64,000 nt of DNA from SLRI01 sp964393275 (GCA_964393275.1 CAYMTA010000014.1:1-64000); one strand, 5' to 3'; shown: positions 47,423-60,518, counted from the first letter of the stretch. The notes: generated by a model from the letters alone, not told the origin. Translations and numbers: made by a program.

Positions 47423-48496
47423 ATGGTGACACCAGGCTCGGCGATCCTGCCCTCGGTCGTGCTCGACAACCTGCCGAGCCCGGTGCTGGTGCTGGCCGGG
47501 CGGGCGCTGGTCTTCGCCAACCCCGCGGCCGAGCAGCTCTTCTCGCTCGGGCGCTCGGTCCTGCTCGGCCGGCCGCTCGATGATCTCCTGGCACCGCACA
47601 GCACGCTCCTGGCCCTGATCGGGCAGCTCGAGGCCGGCGCCGGCTCGATCTCGGAATATGGCATAGAGATTGCTTTGCAACGGGGCGTGGCGGTGACGGT
47701 CGATGCCCACATCACGCCCATCCCGGAGGCGGAGGATCATATCCTGCTCGTGCTTCACCCCTGCTCCATGGCGGAGCGGCTCGATCGGGGCTCTTCGGGT
47801 CGCGGCACCGGCCGGTCGATCGCCGGCCTGGCCCAGACCCTGGCGCACGAGGTCAAGAACCCGCTTTCGGGCATCCGCGGCGCCGCCCAGCTTCTCGCAC
47901 CCTCGCTCGACGAGGAGGACCGCTCGCTGGTCCAGCTCATCTGCGACGAGACCGACCGGATCTGCGCCCTGGTCGACCGGATGGATGCGTTCAGCGAGCC
48001 GGGCCGCATCGATCGCCGACCGGTCAACATCCACCTCGTCCTCGAGCATGTGCGGCGGCTGGCGCAGAACGGCTTCGGCCGGCATCTGCGCATCGTCGAG
48101 CTCTACGACCCGTCCCTGCCCGACGTCGAGGGCGACCGCGACCAGCTCATCCAGGTCTTTCTCAATCTGGTCAAGAACGCTGCCGAGGCGACTCCCACCG
48201 AGGGTGGCCAGATCACGCTCTCCACCCATTACCACCATGGCTTTCGCATGAGCGTCGGGGCGGCCGGCGAGCGGCTGGAGCTGCCGATCACGGTCGAGGT
48301 GCGCGACACCGGGCCGGGCGTCGCGAGCGACATGGTCGATCACCTGTTCCAGCCCTTCGTCACGACCAAGGCCAAGGGCAGCGGGCTCGGTCTCTCGCTC
48401 GTGGCGAAGATCGTCGGCGAGCACGGCGGGCTCGTCTCCTATGCACGCGGCCAGCCGGGCTCGATCTTCAAGGTCCGCCTGCCTACGGCGCGCTGA
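47423..48496 (+). CDS. ntrB: Nitrogen regulation sensor histidine kinase NtrB
   Basis: A 357-residue cytoplasmic kinase/phosphatase that controls NtrC in response to PII. It has a PAS domain (about 10-120), the phosphoacceptor His in LAHEVKNPLSGIRGAAQLL and an ATPase domain with N-box NLVKNAAEATP, DTGPGV and GSGLGLSLV. No membrane segment, as expected for soluble NtrB. The ATG at 47423 begins the ntrB-ntrC-ntrY-ntrX series, and dusB (nifR3), usual upstream in relatives, is absent. Confidence 0.95.
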   Translation: MVTPGSAILPSVVLDNLPSPVLVLAGRALVFANPAAEQLFSLGRSVLLGRPLDDLLAPHSTLLALIGQLEAGAGSISEYGIEIALQRGVAVTVDAHITPIPEAEDHILLVLHPCSMAERLDRGSSGRGTGRSIAGLAQTLAHEVKNPLSGIRGAAQLLAPSLDEEDRSLVQLICDETDRICALVDRMDAFSEPGRIDRRPVNIHLVLEHVRRLAQNGFGRHLRIVELYDPSLPDVEGDRDQLIQVFLNLVKNAAEATPTEGGQITLSTHYHHGFRMSVGAAGERLELPITVEVRDTGPGVASDMVDHLFQPFVTTKAKGSGLGLSLVAKIVGEHGGLVSYARGQPGSIFKVRLPTAR

Positions 48497-48531
48497 CGGG
48501 CGGCGCCCATGATTTTGGGAGCGAGGTCAAG

Positions 48532-49968
<1,437 letters not shown>

Positions 49969-50018
49969 CCCCGCCCCTCGGCCCGGCGACCTCCGGGCGG
50001 GTCCGCACCCGGAGCCTC

Positions 50019-52313
50019 TTGGACACACCCTCCTCATCGACCTTCGGCAATCTGCTGGCAGGGCTGCGCGGCAAGGAAGCGTCGTTGCCCGACCGGCTGC
50101 GCCGCTTCGATCTCGAGCGCAAGCTGGCGCTGCTGCTGTCGATCCTCGCCGTCGTCTCGGGCATCGCCACCTATGTCGTGATCTCGACGGCCCCGCCCTA
50201 TGGGCGAAGCGTGCAGACGGTCGTCCTGCTGCTCAACATCGATCTCATCCTGCTCCTGCTGCTCGGCTTGATCATCGGCCGGCGGCTGGTCATGCTGGTC
50301 CTGCAGCATCGGCAGGGCCGCGCCGGCTCCAAGCTGCACGGCCGGCTGGTCGCCCTCTTCGCGGTGGTCGCCGTGGCGCCCGCGATCATCGTCTCGGTGT
50401 TCTCCGTGCTGTTCTTGAGCTCGGGCCTGGAGGCCTGGTTCGGCGACCGGATCAGGGTGGCGCTCGACACGTCGATGAACGTCGCCGAGGCCTATCTCGA
50501 GGAGCACAAGGAGAACATCCGCGCCGATGCCCTGGCGATGGCCGCCGACCTCAACCGCGAGGCCCCCTATCTCCTCGGCGATCCGGTCCGGCTGCAGCAG
50601 TTCGTCGCGGGCCAGGCCGCTGTCCGCTCGCTCACCGAGGCCATCGTCTTCGACCGCCTCGGCAACGTCCTCGCCCGCACCGGCCTCAGCTTCGGCCTCG
50701 AGATGGAGTATCTGCCGCCCGGTGCGCTGACCCGGGCGGAGTCCGGCGAGGTCGTCACCGTCACCTCGTCGGCCGACGACCGGGTCAGGGCCCTGGTCCA
50801 GCTCTTCGGCTTCGGCGACGCCTATCTCTTCGTCGGCCGCTTCGTCGATGCCGAGGTGCTGGGCTTCATGCAGCGGACGCAGAGCGTGGTGCGCGAGTAC
50901 CAGCAGCTCTCGACCGAGCGCCGCGGCATCCAGATCACCTCCGCCATCCTCTTCGGCCTCGTGGCATTGCTCCTGCTCTTCGCCGCCGTCTGGACCGGCA
51001 TGGCGGTCGCCGACCGGATCGTGGCGCCGATCGGCCAGCTCATCGGCGCCGCCGACCGGGTGCGCACCGGCGACCTTCTGGCGCGGGTGCCCGAGGGTGC
51101 GAGCGACGACGAGATCGGCGTGCTCAGCCGCGCCTTCAACCGCATGGCGACGCAGTTGCACAGCCAGCGTCGCGAGCTGATCGACGCCAACCACCAGCTC
51201 GATGCGCGTCGCCGGTTCACGGAAGCGGTGCTCGCCGGCGTCACCGCTGGCGTCATCGGTCTCGACGCCCAGCGGCGTATCGTCCTGCCGAACCGGGCCG
51301 CCAGCCAGTTCCTCGCCTCGTCCGCCGACGGCGAGATCGCCGGCGTGGACGTCAAGGACGCCCTGCCGGAGACGCTGCCGCTGTTCGACCGGCCCGAGCT
51401 CCTGATCGGCCAGACGGTGCAGCAGCAGGTGACGGTGCATCAGGGCCTCGTCGAGTACACGCTCCTGGTCCGCCTCGCGGCCCAGCGCGAGGGCGACGAG
51501 ATCGTGGGCTATGTCCTGACCTTCGACGACATCACCGAGCTTTTGAGCGCCCAGCGGCAGGCGGCCTGGGCGGAGGTGGCACGGCGCATCGCCCACGAGA
51601 TCAAGAATCCGCTCACCCCCATCCAGCTCTCGGCGGAGCGCCTCGGCCGCAAGTTCGCGGGCCAGATCGACGAGGCCGACCGGTCGTCCTTCCATCGGGC
51701 GATCGACACGATCATCCGTCAGGTCGACGTCATCGGCCGGCTGATCCGCGAATTCTCGGCGTTCGCGCGGATGCCGAACGCCAGCATGCGGCCGGAACCC
51801 CTGGCGGAGCTCCTTTATCATGCGGTGGAGCTTCAGCAGAGCGCTCATCCGGAGCTGCGCCTGAAGGTCGATCTGGGCCAGTCGGCCGGCCTCTATCTCG
51901 ATTGCGATGGCGAGAAGATCAGCCAGGCCCTGACCAATGTCCTGCAGAACGCAGTCCAGGCGATCGAGGAGGTGGCGGCGGCGGACGCGCCGGCTGGCGC
52001 AGGTAGCCCTCGGCCGGAGCGTGTGGTAGAGGTCACGGTGTTGCGCGGCGATCACGAGCTGGCCATCCTGGTTGCCGACAACGGCAGCGGCTTCCCGGCT
52101 GGCGAGCGGCACCGCTTTCTCGAGCCCTACGTGACCACGAAGGCCAAGGGCACGGGCTTGGGGCTTGCCATCGTGCACAAGATTATGGAGGAACATGCCG
52201 GCCGTGTGGAGCTCGACCGGAGCGAGCTCGGCGGTGCCTTGGTCAGGCTGGTGTTTCCGGCCGAGCGGATCGTCGAGGGCCGGCCGCGGCCAGTCGGCAA
52301 TCGGGCATCTTGA
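50019..52313 (+). CDS. ntrY: Nitrogen regulation sensor histidine kinase NtrY
   Basis: A 764-residue membrane kinase. Three N-terminal membrane helices lie at about residues 35-130, then a periplasmic region, a fourth helix (ITSAILFGLVALLLLFAAVW, about 305-330), HAMP, PAS, and a kinase core with His in IAHEIKNPLTPIQLSAERL and NGSGFP, GTGLGLAIV. The start is TTG 50019 after CCGGAG. It partners NtrX and in relatives senses redox or nitrogen state. Confidence 0.94.
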   Translation: MDTPSSSTFGNLLAGLRGKEASLPDRLRRFDLERKLALLLSILAVVSGIATYVVISTAPPYGRSVQTVVLLLNIDLILLLLLGLIIGRRLVMLVLQHRQGRAGSKLHGRLVALFAVVAVAPAIIVSVFSVLFLSSGLEAWFGDRIRVALDTSMNVAEAYLEEHKENIRADALAMAADLNREAPYLLGDPVRLQQFVAGQAAVRSLTEAIVFDRLGNVLARTGLSFGLEMEYLPPGALTRAESGEVVTVTSSADDRVRALVQLFGFGDAYLFVGRFVDAEVLGFMQRTQSVVREYQQLSTERRGIQITSAILFGLVALLLLFAAVWTGMAVADRIVAPIGQLIGAADRVRTGDLLARVPEGASDDEIGVLSRAFNRMATQLHSQRRELIDANHQLDARRRFTEAVLAGVTAGVIGLDAQRRIVLPNRAASQFLASSADGEIAGVDVKDALPETLPLFDRPELLIGQTVQQQVTVHQGLVEYTLLVRLAAQREGDEIVGYVLTFDDITELLSAQRQAAWAEVARRIAHEIKNPLTPIQLSAERLGRKFAGQIDEADRSSFHRAIDTIIRQVDVIGRLIREFSAFARMPNASMRPEPLAELLYHAVELQQSAHPELRLKVDLGQSAGLYLDCDGEKISQALTNVLQNAVQAIEEVAAADAPAGAGSPRPERVVEVTVLRGDHELAILVADNGSGFPAGERHRFLEPYVTTKAKGTGLGLAIVHKIMEEHAGRVELDRSELGGALVRLVFPAERIVEGRPRPVGNRAS

Positions 52314-52355
52314 GCGAGGGTCGGTCGGCCTTCTGCATGGAGACGGGCGAAGCGG

Positions 52356-53735
52356 ATGAGCAAGGAAGTTCTGATCGTCGATGACGAGGCTGCGATTCGC
52401 GAGGTCGTCGCCGCGGTGCTCGAGGACGAAGGGTATGTGCCGCGCCAGGCCGCGACCAGCGACGAGGCGCTGCGCGAGGTGGCCCGCCGGCCGCCGGCCC
52501 TGCTCCTGCTCGACATCTGGCTCGAGGGCAGCCGCATGGACGGCGTGCAGATTCTCGACCAGGTGAGGGCGAGCTACCCGAGCCTGCCGGTTATCATGTT
52601 CAGCGGGCACGGGACCATCGAGACCGCCGTGGCGGCGATCAAGAAGGGGGCGCTCGATTTCATCGAGAAGCCGTTCAAGTCGGACCGGCTGCTCCATGCG
52701 GTCGAGCGGGCCATGGAGCTGAGCCGGCTCAGGCGCGAGAACGAGGAGCTGCGCGCCCGTGCCCAGAAGGTCGACCTGATCGGCAGCTCGCCGGTCATGG
52801 GCAAGCTGCGCGCCACCATCCAGAGGGTCGGGCCGACCGGCAGCCGGATCCTGATCTCCGGCCCCCCGGGCTCCGGCAAGGAGGTGGCGGCGCGGATGAT
52901 CCACATGCAGTCGCGCCGTGCCGACGGGCCGTTCGTCGTCCTCAACTGCGCCGCTTTGGCGCCCGATCGGGTCGATGTCGAGCTCTTCGGCTGCGAGCCC
53001 GGCTGGCTCGCGCCGGACCAGCCCCGGGTGATCGGGCTTCTGGAGCGGGCCGATGGCGGCACGCTCCTGCTCGACGAGGTCGCCGACATGCCGCTCGACA
53101 CCCAGGGCAAGGTGCTGCGGGCGCTGCAGGAGCGGAGCTTCACCCGGCCCGGCGGCAACAACCGCCGGGAGGTCGACGTCCGCGTCATCGCCACCACCAA
53201 CCGCGACCTGCAGGCGGAGATGAGCGCCGGCCGGTTTCGCGAGGACCTCTACTACCGGATCAACGTGGTGCCGGTGGAGCTGCCTGCCCTGGCCGAGCAT
53301 CGGACCGACATTCCGGAGCTGGCCCGCCACTTCATGGAGATCTCCGCCGCCGAATCCGGCCTGCAGCCGCACGCGATCGCCGACGACGCGATGGCCGTGC
53401 TGCAGACCGCCGACTGGCCGGGCGACATCCGCCAGTTGCGGAACACGATCGAATGGATGCTGATCATGGCCGGCGAGACGAAGGCGCCGATCGACATCAG
53501 CGGCCTGCCGCCCGAGCTGACCGACAGCGCCGCCAAGGGCATGGATCCCAGGGCCAATGGCGAGTTCGTCTCGATGCCGCTGCGCGAGGCGCGCGAGCGG
53601 TTCGAGCGCACCTATCTGCAGGCGCAGTTGCAGCGCTTCGGCGGCAACATCTCGCGCACCGCCAATTTCGTCGGCATGGAACGGTCGGCGCTGCATCGCA
53701 AGCTGAAGACCCTTGGCCTCCACAGCGACGACTGA
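52356..53735 (+). CDS. ntrX: Response regulator NtrX
   Basis: A 459-residue NtrC-like regulator. The receiver has Asp53 (LLLLDIWLEG), the AAA+ domain has Walker A GPPGSGKE and Walker B GTLLLDEVAD, and the C terminus a Fis-type helix-turn-helix (GGNISRTANFVGMERSALHRKL). The GAFTGA loop is missing (CEPGWLAPDQ stands there), so it probably cannot activate sigma54 polymerase and acts as a sigma70-type regulator, as reported for other alphaproteobacterial NtrX. Follows ntrY by 42 nt. Confidence 0.94.
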   Translation: MSKEVLIVDDEAAIREVVAAVLEDEGYVPRQAATSDEALREVARRPPALLLLDIWLEGSRMDGVQILDQVRASYPSLPVIMFSGHGTIETAVAAIKKGALDFIEKPFKSDRLLHAVERAMELSRLRRENEELRARAQKVDLIGSSPVMGKLRATIQRVGPTGSRILISGPPGSGKEVAARMIHMQSRRADGPFVVLNCAALAPDRVDVELFGCEPGWLAPDQPRVIGLLERADGGTLLLDEVADMPLDTQGKVLRALQERSFTRPGGNNRREVDVRVIATTNRDLQAEMSAGRFREDLYYRINVVPVELPALAEHRTDIPELARHFMEISAAESGLQPHAIADDAMAVLQTADWPGDIRQLRNTIEWMLIMAGETKAPIDISGLPPELTDSAAKGMDPRANGEFVSMPLREARERFERTYLQAQLQRFGGNISRTANFVGMERSALHRKLKTLGLHSDD

Positions 53736-53780
53736 CCGAGGCCGCGGGGCAGCCGGCAGGGACAGGGACAGGGCCGCGGA

Positions 53781-55157
53781 ATGAAGGTGATCGTCGCCGG
53801 GGCCGGCCTCGTCGGCTTCAACATCGCGCGTTATCTGGCGGCCGCCGGCAACGACGTGGTGATCATCGACCAGCGGCCGGAGCTGGTCCGCAAGATCGGC
53901 GACAGCCTCGATATCCAGGCGATGGTCGGCCACGCCTCGCATCCCTCGACGCTCGAGCATGCAGGGGCCGCCGATGCCGACATGCTCATCGCGGTGACGC
54001 AGGCCGACGAGGTCAACATGGTGGCCTGCCAGGTGGCGCACACGCTCTTCAACGTGCCGACCAAGATCGCCCGCGTCCGTCAGCAGGACTACCTGCAGAG
54101 CCGCTGGCAGGACCTCTTCCGTCGCGACCATCTGCCGATCGACGTGGTGATCTCGCCGGAGCTCGAGGTGGCGCATGCCATAGCGCTCCGCCTCGAGGTG
54201 CCGGGGGCGCTCAACGTCGTGCCTTTCGCCGAGGATCGGGTGCGGCTCATAGCGCTCCGCTGCACCGAGGACACGCCGATCATCAACACGCCGCTGCGGC
54301 AGCTCACCTATCTTTTCCCCGACCTGCATCTCGTCATCGTCGGCGTGACCCGCGAGGACCAGTTCTTCATTCCCCATGCCGACGACCAGCTCCGCGTCGA
54401 TGACGAGGTGCACGTCGTCGTCGAGACGGCGCACCTCGAGCGGGCGCTGCCGGCGTTCGGCTACGAGGAGCGGATGAGCGACCGCATCATCATCGTCGGC
54501 GGCGGCAATATCGGCCTCTTTCTCGCCAAGGAGCTCGAGGGCAGGTATCAGCATCTCTCGATCAAGGTGATCGAAAGCAATCCCGAGCGCGCCGAGCGGA
54601 TCGCCGACGAGCTGAAGCGGAGCGTCGTGCTCTGCGGCGACGCCCGGGACAGGACGCTGCTCGACGAGGCCAATGTCAGGAGCGCCCAGGCGATCGTCAC
54701 CGTGACCAACGATGACGAGGTCAACATCATGGCGGCCCTGCTCGGCAAGCGGCTGGGCTGCGAGCGGGCGCTGGCCCTGGTCAACAACAGCACCTACAAC
54801 CTCGTGGTCCGGCTGATCGGCCTCGACGTGGCCATCAACCCGCGCGAGACGACGGTCTCCAGCATTCTCCAGCATGTCCGCCGCGGCCGGCTCAAGTCCG
54901 TGCACACCATCCGCGACGGCGAGGCCGAGATCTACGAGGCCGAGGCGCTCGAGACCTCGCCTCTGGTCGGCAAGCCGCTCAAGGATTTCAGGGCGGCGGG
55001 CGGGATGATCGTGGGTGCGATCATTCGCGACGACAAGGTCATCATGCCGCGGAGCGACACGGTGGTGCAGGCGCACGACCGGGTCGTGATGGTGGCGCGC
55101 AGCGACGTGGTGCGCAAGGTCGAGCAGCTCTTCGCCGTGCGGCTGGACTATTTCTGA
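53781..55157 (+). CDS. trkA: Trk system potassium transport peripheral protein TrkA
   Basis: A 458-residue cytoplasmic gating subunit with two NAD-binding RCK halves. The first Rossmann motif GAGLVGFNIARYLA starts at residue 6, the second is IVGGGNIGLFLAKELE near 237, each followed by a TrkA-C domain; the last has VGAIIRDDKVIMPRSDT. It regulates the TrkH channel, which is not in the window. Position after ntrX is typical. Confidence 0.95.
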   Translation: MKVIVAGAGLVGFNIARYLAAAGNDVVIIDQRPELVRKIGDSLDIQAMVGHASHPSTLEHAGAADADMLIAVTQADEVNMVACQVAHTLFNVPTKIARVRQQDYLQSRWQDLFRRDHLPIDVVISPELEVAHAIALRLEVPGALNVVPFAEDRVRLIALRCTEDTPIINTPLRQLTYLFPDLHLVIVGVTREDQFFIPHADDQLRVDDEVHVVVETAHLERALPAFGYEERMSDRIIIVGGGNIGLFLAKELEGRYQHLSIKVIESNPERAERIADELKRSVVLCGDARDRTLLDEANVRSAQAIVTVTNDDEVNIMAALLGKRLGCERALALVNNSTYNLVVRLIGLDVAINPRETTVSSILQHVRRGRLKSVHTIRDGEAEIYEAEALETSPLVGKPLKDFRAAGGMIVGAIIRDDKVIMPRSDTVVQAHDRVVMVARSDVVRKVEQLFAVRLDYF

Positions 55158-55192
55158 CGGAAGCTGGCCCGGCAATCGAGGAAAGGCACATC

Positions 55193-56053
55193 ATGGCGCG
55201 GATCGCCTACGCAAACGGCCGCTATGTTTCGATCGGACAACCGGCGGTCACGCTCGAGGATCGGGGCTACCAGTTCGCCGATGGCGTCTACGAGGTGGTC
55301 AAGACGGTGAACGGCGAGCCGCGCGACCTCGATCGGCATCTCGATCGGCTCGAGCGCTCGCTCCAGGGCCTGCGCATCGCCATGCCGATGTCGAGGGCAG
55401 CGCTGCGCCGGGTCATCGCCGAGACGCTGCGGCGGAACGCCATCCGCCATGCCATCGTCTATATCCAGGTCAGCCGGGGCCAGGCGCCACGCAATCACGT
55501 CTTCCCGAGGAACGCGGTGCCGAGCCTCGTGGTCACCGTTCGCCGGGCACCTTTCCCCAAGCCCGCCGAGATCGAGGACGGGGTCGGCGTCATCACGCTC
55601 CCCGACCAGCGCTGGAAGCGCTGCGACATCAAGTCGATCAGCCTCCTGCCCAACGTGCTGGCGAAGCAGCAGGCGGCCGAGCAGGGGGCCCGCGAGGCCT
55701 GGCTCGTCGACGCCGACGGTCTCGTCACCGAGGGCAGCTCGGCCAATGCCTATATCGTCGACCAGTCCGGCACCATCGTCACCCGGCCGCTCGGGCCGGA
55801 AATCCTGGGTGGCATCACCCGGCAGAACCTGTTCGCCGCGGCGGCCGCCCTCGGCATCCCGATCGAGGAGCGGGCGTTCAGCGTCGAGGAGGCCCGGGCG
55901 GCGCGCGAGGCGTTCTTGACCAGCACGTCGAGCCTGGTCCTGCCGGTGACGCGGATCGACGGACGCAGCATCGGCAACGGCAAGCCGGGCTCGATCACCT
56001 GCCGGCTGCTCGACGCCTATGTCGAGGCGCAGGGCCTCGCCGACGTCATTTGA
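55193..56053 (+). CDS. dat: D-amino acid aminotransferase family protein
   Basis: A 286-residue fold-type IV PLP enzyme. The Schiff-base Lys is in CDIKSISLLPNVLAKQ (near residue 146), the PLP Glu in VTEGSSANAYIV, and the N terminus has the family start IAYANGRYV followed by EDRGYQFADGVYEVVK. D-alanine aminotransferase and branched-chain enzymes share this fold; the sequence is closest in style to D-amino acid aminotransferase, making D-Glu or D-Ala. In relatives it sits here between trkA and hfq. Confidence 0.88.
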   Translation: MARIAYANGRYVSIGQPAVTLEDRGYQFADGVYEVVKTVNGEPRDLDRHLDRLERSLQGLRIAMPMSRAALRRVIAETLRRNAIRHAIVYIQVSRGQAPRNHVFPRNAVPSLVVTVRRAPFPKPAEIEDGVGVITLPDQRWKRCDIKSISLLPNVLAKQQAAEQGAREAWLVDADGLVTEGSSANAYIVDQSGTIVTRPLGPEILGGITRQNLFAAAAALGIPIEERAFSVEEARAAREAFLTSTSSLVLPVTRIDGRSIGNGKPGSITCRLLDAYVEAQGLADVI

Positions 56054-56236
56054 TTGCCGCATCGGCAAAAAAACATCGAAACCGCGCTCTCTTGGGCTAG
56101 CAACGGCCGCGTCCCCACCCTAATCATGCGACATGTGTGTGTGTGACGCAGGTGAGCTTGACCATCCGTTCCGCCGATCGACATTCAGGGGGCTGGATGC
56201 TCGTGCAACCAAGAAAATGACAGAGGGACTCACTCG

Positions 56237-56524
56237 ATGGCGGCCGAAAAGCAGCAAAATCTTCAAGACGTGTTCCTCAACCACGTCCGGAAGAACAAGA
56301 TTCCCGTCACGGTCTTCCTGATCAACGGTGTCAAGCTGCAGGGTGTGATCAGCTCGTTCGACAATTTTTGCCTGCTCTTGCGGCGTGATGGGCATGTCCA
56401 GCTCGTCTACAAGCACGCGGTGTCGACCGTGATGCCGTCGGCGGCGGTCCGGCTCTACGACCCGGCGGCGGCCGACGAGGCTTCGCGCGAGCACGCTCGC
56501 GAGCACGCCAGCGAGCGGGGCTGA
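56237..56524 (+). CDS. hfq: RNA chaperone Hfq
   Basis: A 95-residue Sm-like hexameric RNA-binding protein that pairs small RNAs with mRNAs. Sm1 (VFLINGVKLQGVISSFDNFCLL) and Sm2 (VYKHAVSTVMPS) are intact, with Gln at the start of QDVFLNHVRK contacting U-rich RNA. The C-terminal tail is short and rich in Glu, Arg and His. A 183-nt region upstream probably holds its promoter. Downstream is hflX at 14 nt. Confidence 0.97.
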   Translation: MAAEKQQNLQDVFLNHVRKNKIPVTVFLINGVKLQGVISSFDNFCLLLRRDGHVQLVYKHAVSTVMPSAAVRLYDPAAADEASREHAREHASERG

Positions 56525-56537
56525 GGCGGCCATTCGG

Positions 56538-57836
56538 GTGGAGCCCGCTGGAGCCGAGCCTGTGCGACAGCGAGCGCTCGTCGTGCATCCTTATGTTGCC
56601 GGGCGCACCCAGCGCTCGCCGGCGATGCGGCTCGAGGAGGCCGTGGGGCTGGCCCTGGCCATCGACCTCGACGTGGTGGCGACCGAGCTCGCGCCGTTGC
56701 GCGACGTCCGCCCGTCGACCCTGCTCGGCGGCGGCAGGATCGAGGAGCTGAAGGCGCGGATCCTGGAGCTCGACGCCACGCTCGTCATCGTGGATGGCAG
56801 CCTCTCGCCCATTCAGCAGCGCAACCTCGAGCGCGCCTGGGATTGCAAGGTCATCGACCGCACCGGGCTGATCCTCGAGATCTTCGGCGAGCGGGCGCGG
56901 ACCAAGGAGGGTGTGCTGCAGGTCGAGCTGGCGGCCCTGACCTACCAGCGCTCGCGCCTGGTGCGCTCCTGGACCCACCTCGAGCGGCAGCGTGGCGGCG
57001 CCGGCTTCCTGGGTGGTCCGGGCGAGCGCCAGATCGAGCTGGACCGGCGGCGGATCGACGACCGGATCACGGCGCTGAAGCGCGAGCTCGCGCAGGTGAC
57101 CCGCACCCGTGGGCTGCACCGGGCCGCGCGGCAGCGCGTGCCCTATTCGATCGTCGCCCTGGTCGGCTACACCAATGCCGGCAAGTCGACCTTGTTCAAC
57201 CGGCTGACCGGTGCGGACGTGCTGGCCGAGGACCAGCTCTTCGCCACGCTCGACCCGACCATGCGCCTGGTGCGCCTGCCCTCGGGCCGCCGGATCATTC
57301 TCTCCGACACGGTGGGCTTCATCACCGACCTGCCGACCTCGCTCGTCGCCGCGTTCCGGGCCACGCTCGAGGAGGTGCTCGAGGCCGACCTCCTGGTCCA
57401 CGTGCGTGACATCAGCCACGCCGAGACCGAGGCGCAGGCCGACGACGTCCATCGCGTGCTCGACGAGCTCGGGGTGGGCGAGGCCGAGCGCGGCCGGCGC
57501 ATGATCGAAGGCTGGAACAAGCTCGATCTCGCGGACGGCGAGGAGCGCCGACTGCTGCTGGAGCAGGCTTCGGGCCGCGCCGAGGTCGTGCCGTTCTCGG
57601 CGATCACCGGCGAGGGCCTCGACCACCTGCTGGCCCGCATCGAGGAGCGGCTCTCGGCCGAGGACCAGGTCGTCCACCTCGATCTCGATCATCGCCAGGG
57701 CGCGGTGATCTCCTGGCTCCACCAGCAGGGCAGGGTGCTCGACCGCACCGACGACGAGGGCGGCGTCCACCTCGCCGTGGCCCTGCCGAAGGCGGCGCTC
57801 GGCCAGCTCGAGCGGCGGCTCGCCGAGAAGGTCTGA
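56538..57836 (+). CDS. hflX: GTPase HflX
   Basis: A 432-residue ribosome-associated GTPase that splits stalled or heat-damaged 70S ribosomes. The N-terminal HflX domain contains GGGRIEELKARILEL and the glycine-rich GGAGFLGGPGERQIELDRR; the G domain has G1 GYTNAGKST, G3 DTVGF and G4 NKLD. The start is GTG 56538. The hfq-hflX pair is conserved across proteobacteria. Confidence 0.96.
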   Translation: MEPAGAEPVRQRALVVHPYVAGRTQRSPAMRLEEAVGLALAIDLDVVATELAPLRDVRPSTLLGGGRIEELKARILELDATLVIVDGSLSPIQQRNLERAWDCKVIDRTGLILEIFGERARTKEGVLQVELAALTYQRSRLVRSWTHLERQRGGAGFLGGPGERQIELDRRRIDDRITALKRELAQVTRTRGLHRAARQRVPYSIVALVGYTNAGKSTLFNRLTGADVLAEDQLFATLDPTMRLVRLPSGRRIILSDTVGFITDLPTSLVAAFRATLEEVLEADLLVHVRDISHAETEAQADDVHRVLDELGVGEAERGRRMIEGWNKLDLADGEERRLLLEQASGRAEVVPFSAITGEGLDHLLARIEERLSAEDQVVHLDLDHRQGAVISWLHQQGRVLDRTDDEGGVHLAVALPKAALGQLERRLAEKV

Positions 57837-57955
57837 ATCCGCCCGGATGCCGGCTTGCCTTTCCGGTTGCTTCGGGGCAGCATGGCACGTGGCGCCCGTT
57901 CGTGGTGGTCGGGCCTCGAACCATGCAAGCGTTGGTTACCCCGAGGGAGAGCGGT

Positions 57956-58390
57956 ATGACGACGTTGCGGCAGATCCTGGCAAGGAAGGGCAGCAAGGTC
58001 TGGAGCATCGAGCCAGACCAAACCGTGCTGGCGGCGCTCCAGCTGATGGCCGACGCCGAGATCGGCGCGCTCGTGGTCCTCGACGGCCGCAAGCCGGTCG
58101 GCATCTTCACCGAGCGCCACTACGCGCGCGAGGTCATCCTCAAGGGCCGGTCGTCGGCGGAGATGCTGGTGGGCGAGGTCATGCACACCGACTTCATTCG
58201 CGTCAGCCCCGATCAATCGGTCGAGGAATGCATGGCCATCATGACCGACAGCCGCCAGCGGCATCTTTTGGTCATGAACCGGGGACGGCTCCTCGGCCTC
58301 GTCTCGATCGGCGACCTCGTCAAGTCGATCATCGACGAGCAGGAGCATACGATCGCGCAACTGACCCAGTACGTCACGGGCGCTGCCTGA
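57956..58390 (+). CDS. CBS-domain pair protein
   Basis: A 144-residue protein made of two CBS domains (about 8-60 and 72-125) with ITERHYAREV-like and ISIGDLVKSII adenosyl-ligand motifs (seen here as IFTERHYAREV and VSIGDLVKSII). Such stand-alone pairs bind AMP, ATP or NAD and regulate partners. The ATG at 57956 follows GAGGGAGAG; an upstream ATG at 57902 lacks one. No partner is evident. Confidence 0.88.
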   Translation: MTTLRQILARKGSKVWSIEPDQTVLAALQLMADAEIGALVVLDGRKPVGIFTERHYAREVILKGRSSAEMLVGEVMHTDFIRVSPDQSVEECMAIMTDSRQRHLLVMNRGRLLGLVSIGDLVKSIIDEQEHTIAQLTQYVTGAA

Positions 58391-58521
58391 GGGGCGGACT
58401 CCTCGTCATCGGCCGCGACGGCGGCGGGATGAAGCGGCGCGCGCGGTTGCGGTTTGCCAAGCTGCGCCCGCCGCTATAGAAGGCAGGCCCATCCGCAGGC
58501 CCAGCTCCTTCGAGGACCAGA

Positions 58522-58905
58522 ATGCTCATCTCACCGGCCTATGCCCAGGCGGCCGCACCGGGCGGCAGCGATTTCTTCGTGTCGCTGCTGCCGCTGGTGC
58601 TCATTTTCGCCGTCTTCTATTTCCTTCTCATTCGCCCGCAGCAGCGAAAGGTGAAGGAGCATCGCTCCCTCGTCGAAGCGTTGAAGCGGGGTGACCAGGT
58701 GCTCACTTCCGGCGGAATCTTCGGCAAGGTCACGAAGGTCGACGAGAACGTCGTCACGGTCGAGATCGCCAAGGAGGTGCAGGTGACCGTGCAGCGGTCG
58801 AGCATCGCCGATATCGTCAACAAGCCGAGGCCCGGTGGTACCGAGGGCGCCGCCGCCAACAACAATTCCGTCGGCGGCTTTCTCGGCAAGCTGTTCAAGA
58901 AGTAG
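58522..58905 (+). CDS. yajC: Preprotein translocase subunit YajC
   Basis: A 127-residue membrane protein with one N-terminal helix (FFVSLLPLVLIFAVFYFLLI) followed by RPQQRKVKEH and a small cytoplasmic domain (LKRGDQVLTSGGIFGKV). It is part of the holotranslocon with SecDF. First gene of yajC-secD-secF. Confidence 0.96.
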   Translation: MLISPAYAQAAAPGGSDFFVSLLPLVLIFAVFYFLLIRPQQRKVKEHRSLVEALKRGDQVLTSGGIFGKVTKVDENVVTVEIAKEVQVTVQRSSIADIVNKPRPGGTEGAAANNNSVGGFLGKLFKK

Positions 58906-58910
58906 CCTCG

Positions 58911-60518
<1,608 letters not shown>

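Noticed and set aside
56056..56080. Hairpin TTGCCG/CGGCAA after the aminotransferase gene as a terminator
   Set aside because: The plus strand continues with A residues, not T; on the minus strand the T run precedes the stem. It does not fit an intrinsic terminator for either strand.
57902..57955. Upstream ATG (57902) for the CBS protein
   Set aside because: No ribosome-binding site and the added residues do not look like CBS sequence; 57956 has GAGGGAGAG in place.
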